This document shows positions 63,682-64,000 of a DNA stretch of 64,000 nucleotides, piece by piece; position 1 is the stretch's first letter, and the number at the start of each line of letters is the position of its first letter. This DNA is from JAAYTL01 sp031460505 (GTDB lineage: Bacteria; Bacillota; Clostridia; Tissierellales; Tissierellaceae). The notes beneath the pieces are model-generated. The model was not told the origin of the DNA. It did no database searches and worked only from the letters and a program-made list of their open reading frames with translations. The translations under genes and the position numbers were made by a program. The stretch is from NCBI GenBank assembly GCA_031460505.1, contig JAVKTT010000002.1, forward strand, positions 248,001 to 312,000, written 5' to 3'.

Positions 63682-64000
63682 TTATATAATTTTCGATAAA
63701 ATTTTTCTGTTTTCAAATATTAAGGAAATACTAAATAAAATTTCCATCCCTAACATCATAAATGCAATCACATAAGGTTCAAAATTTATACCAATTATTA
63801 ATGATATTATTGGAATTAAAATACTAAAAATCATATAGGATTTAGATTTATATAGCCAACTAAACGGCAACAAATGTGCTCCAAAAATCATTGCTATTAC
63901 CATTAGCATTTTTTCAGGTAATGTTGGGTATATCCACATGGGAATAAGTAAATATAACATTTGGTTTATAGAAAAAAGGATTCCCAAATTAGTCAACGGA
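63682..64000 (-). CDS. Polytopic membrane protein, partial (5' end off window)
   Basis: About 105 visible codons encode four hydrophobic segments (for example MLYLLIPMWIYP, KMLMVIAMIFGAHLLPFSW, YMIFSILIPIISLIIGI, YVIAFMMLGMEILFSISLIF). The frame is open to the window edge, so the true start lies beyond 64000. I do not recognise a family with confidence; it resembles small membrane proteins of the DUF7010 kind. Confidence 0.6.
   Translation of the reverse strand, partial: PLTNLGILFSINQMLYLLIPMWIYPTLPEKMLMVIAMIFGAHLLPFSWLYKSKSYMIFSILIPIISLIIGINFEPYVIAFMMLGMEILFSISLIFENRKILSKII

Overview
The window comes from a low-GC, endospore-forming anaerobe of the Clostridia/Tissierellia kind. The evidence is the complete D-ornithine fermentation operon (best known from amino-acid-fermenting clostridia), the spoIIGA-sigE-sigG sporulation block, a dcw cell-division cluster in Gram-positive order, and AT-rich DNA with AGGAGG-type ribosome binding sites. 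The genus is inference; relatives of Tissierella, Sporanaerobacter or Acetoanaerobium fit best. Every gene I can support, about 60 of them, lies on the minus strand, so transcription runs from high to low coordinates throughout.

Layout, low to high coordinate. 1-459: start of rarA, cut by the window edge. 521-8324: ornithine operon, transcribed ord-ortA-ortB-oraS-oraE-glmL-like-orr. L-ornithine is racemised, rearranged by the B12/PLP aminomutase OraSE, oxidised by Ord and thiolysed by OrtAB to acetyl-CoA and alanine. 8456-13061: nrdR, a YlmC/YmxH protein, sigG, sigE, spoIIGA and ftsZ. 13121-27251: dcw cluster (mraZ, rsmH, ftsL, a PASTA-containing PBP, murE, mraY, murD, ftsW/spoVE, murG, murA, ftsQ, two DUF881 genes, sbp), which runs on into ftsZ; murF, murB, murC and ftsA are absent from it. 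27517-33456: lgt, an M16 peptidase pair (YmfF/YmfH type), a YhcN-like lipoprotein, deoC-pduL, and a FolT-type transporter gene behind a THF riboswitch. 33632-35451: two membrane proteins, one with an Mrr-like domain, and a small protein. 35516-40196: threonine operon ask-asd-thrC-thrB behind a T-box leader whose specifier reads ACC (Thr); hom is not in the operon.

From about 40.5 kb to the end the window is accessory in character: a GpsA-like enzyme, an aspartate dehydrogenase, two ABC transporter systems, methyltransferases, SelO, an ECF sigma/anti-sigma pair, AAA/P-loop proteins, and many GNAT acetyltransferases. Several genes here are decayed: a one-base frameshift in a GNAT gene, an internal deletion in an ASCH-domain gene, and two GNAT C-terminal remnants. 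A terminator-bearing repeat of about 90 bp occurs twice.

The regulatory elements are the most interesting content: a Spo0A-type spoIIG promoter with a 21-bp spacer, three MraZ boxes at the dcw promoter, the THF riboswitch with a possible switch over the Shine-Dalgarno sequence, the threonine T-box with an unexplained 12-base long-range complementarity, an ECF promoter that rules out the only nearby ATG of its own sigma gene, and a 215-nt leader with two intrinsic terminators ahead of a UPF0316 gene. I found no clear novel multigene defence or mobile system, no CRISPR array, and no rRNA or tRNA gene.
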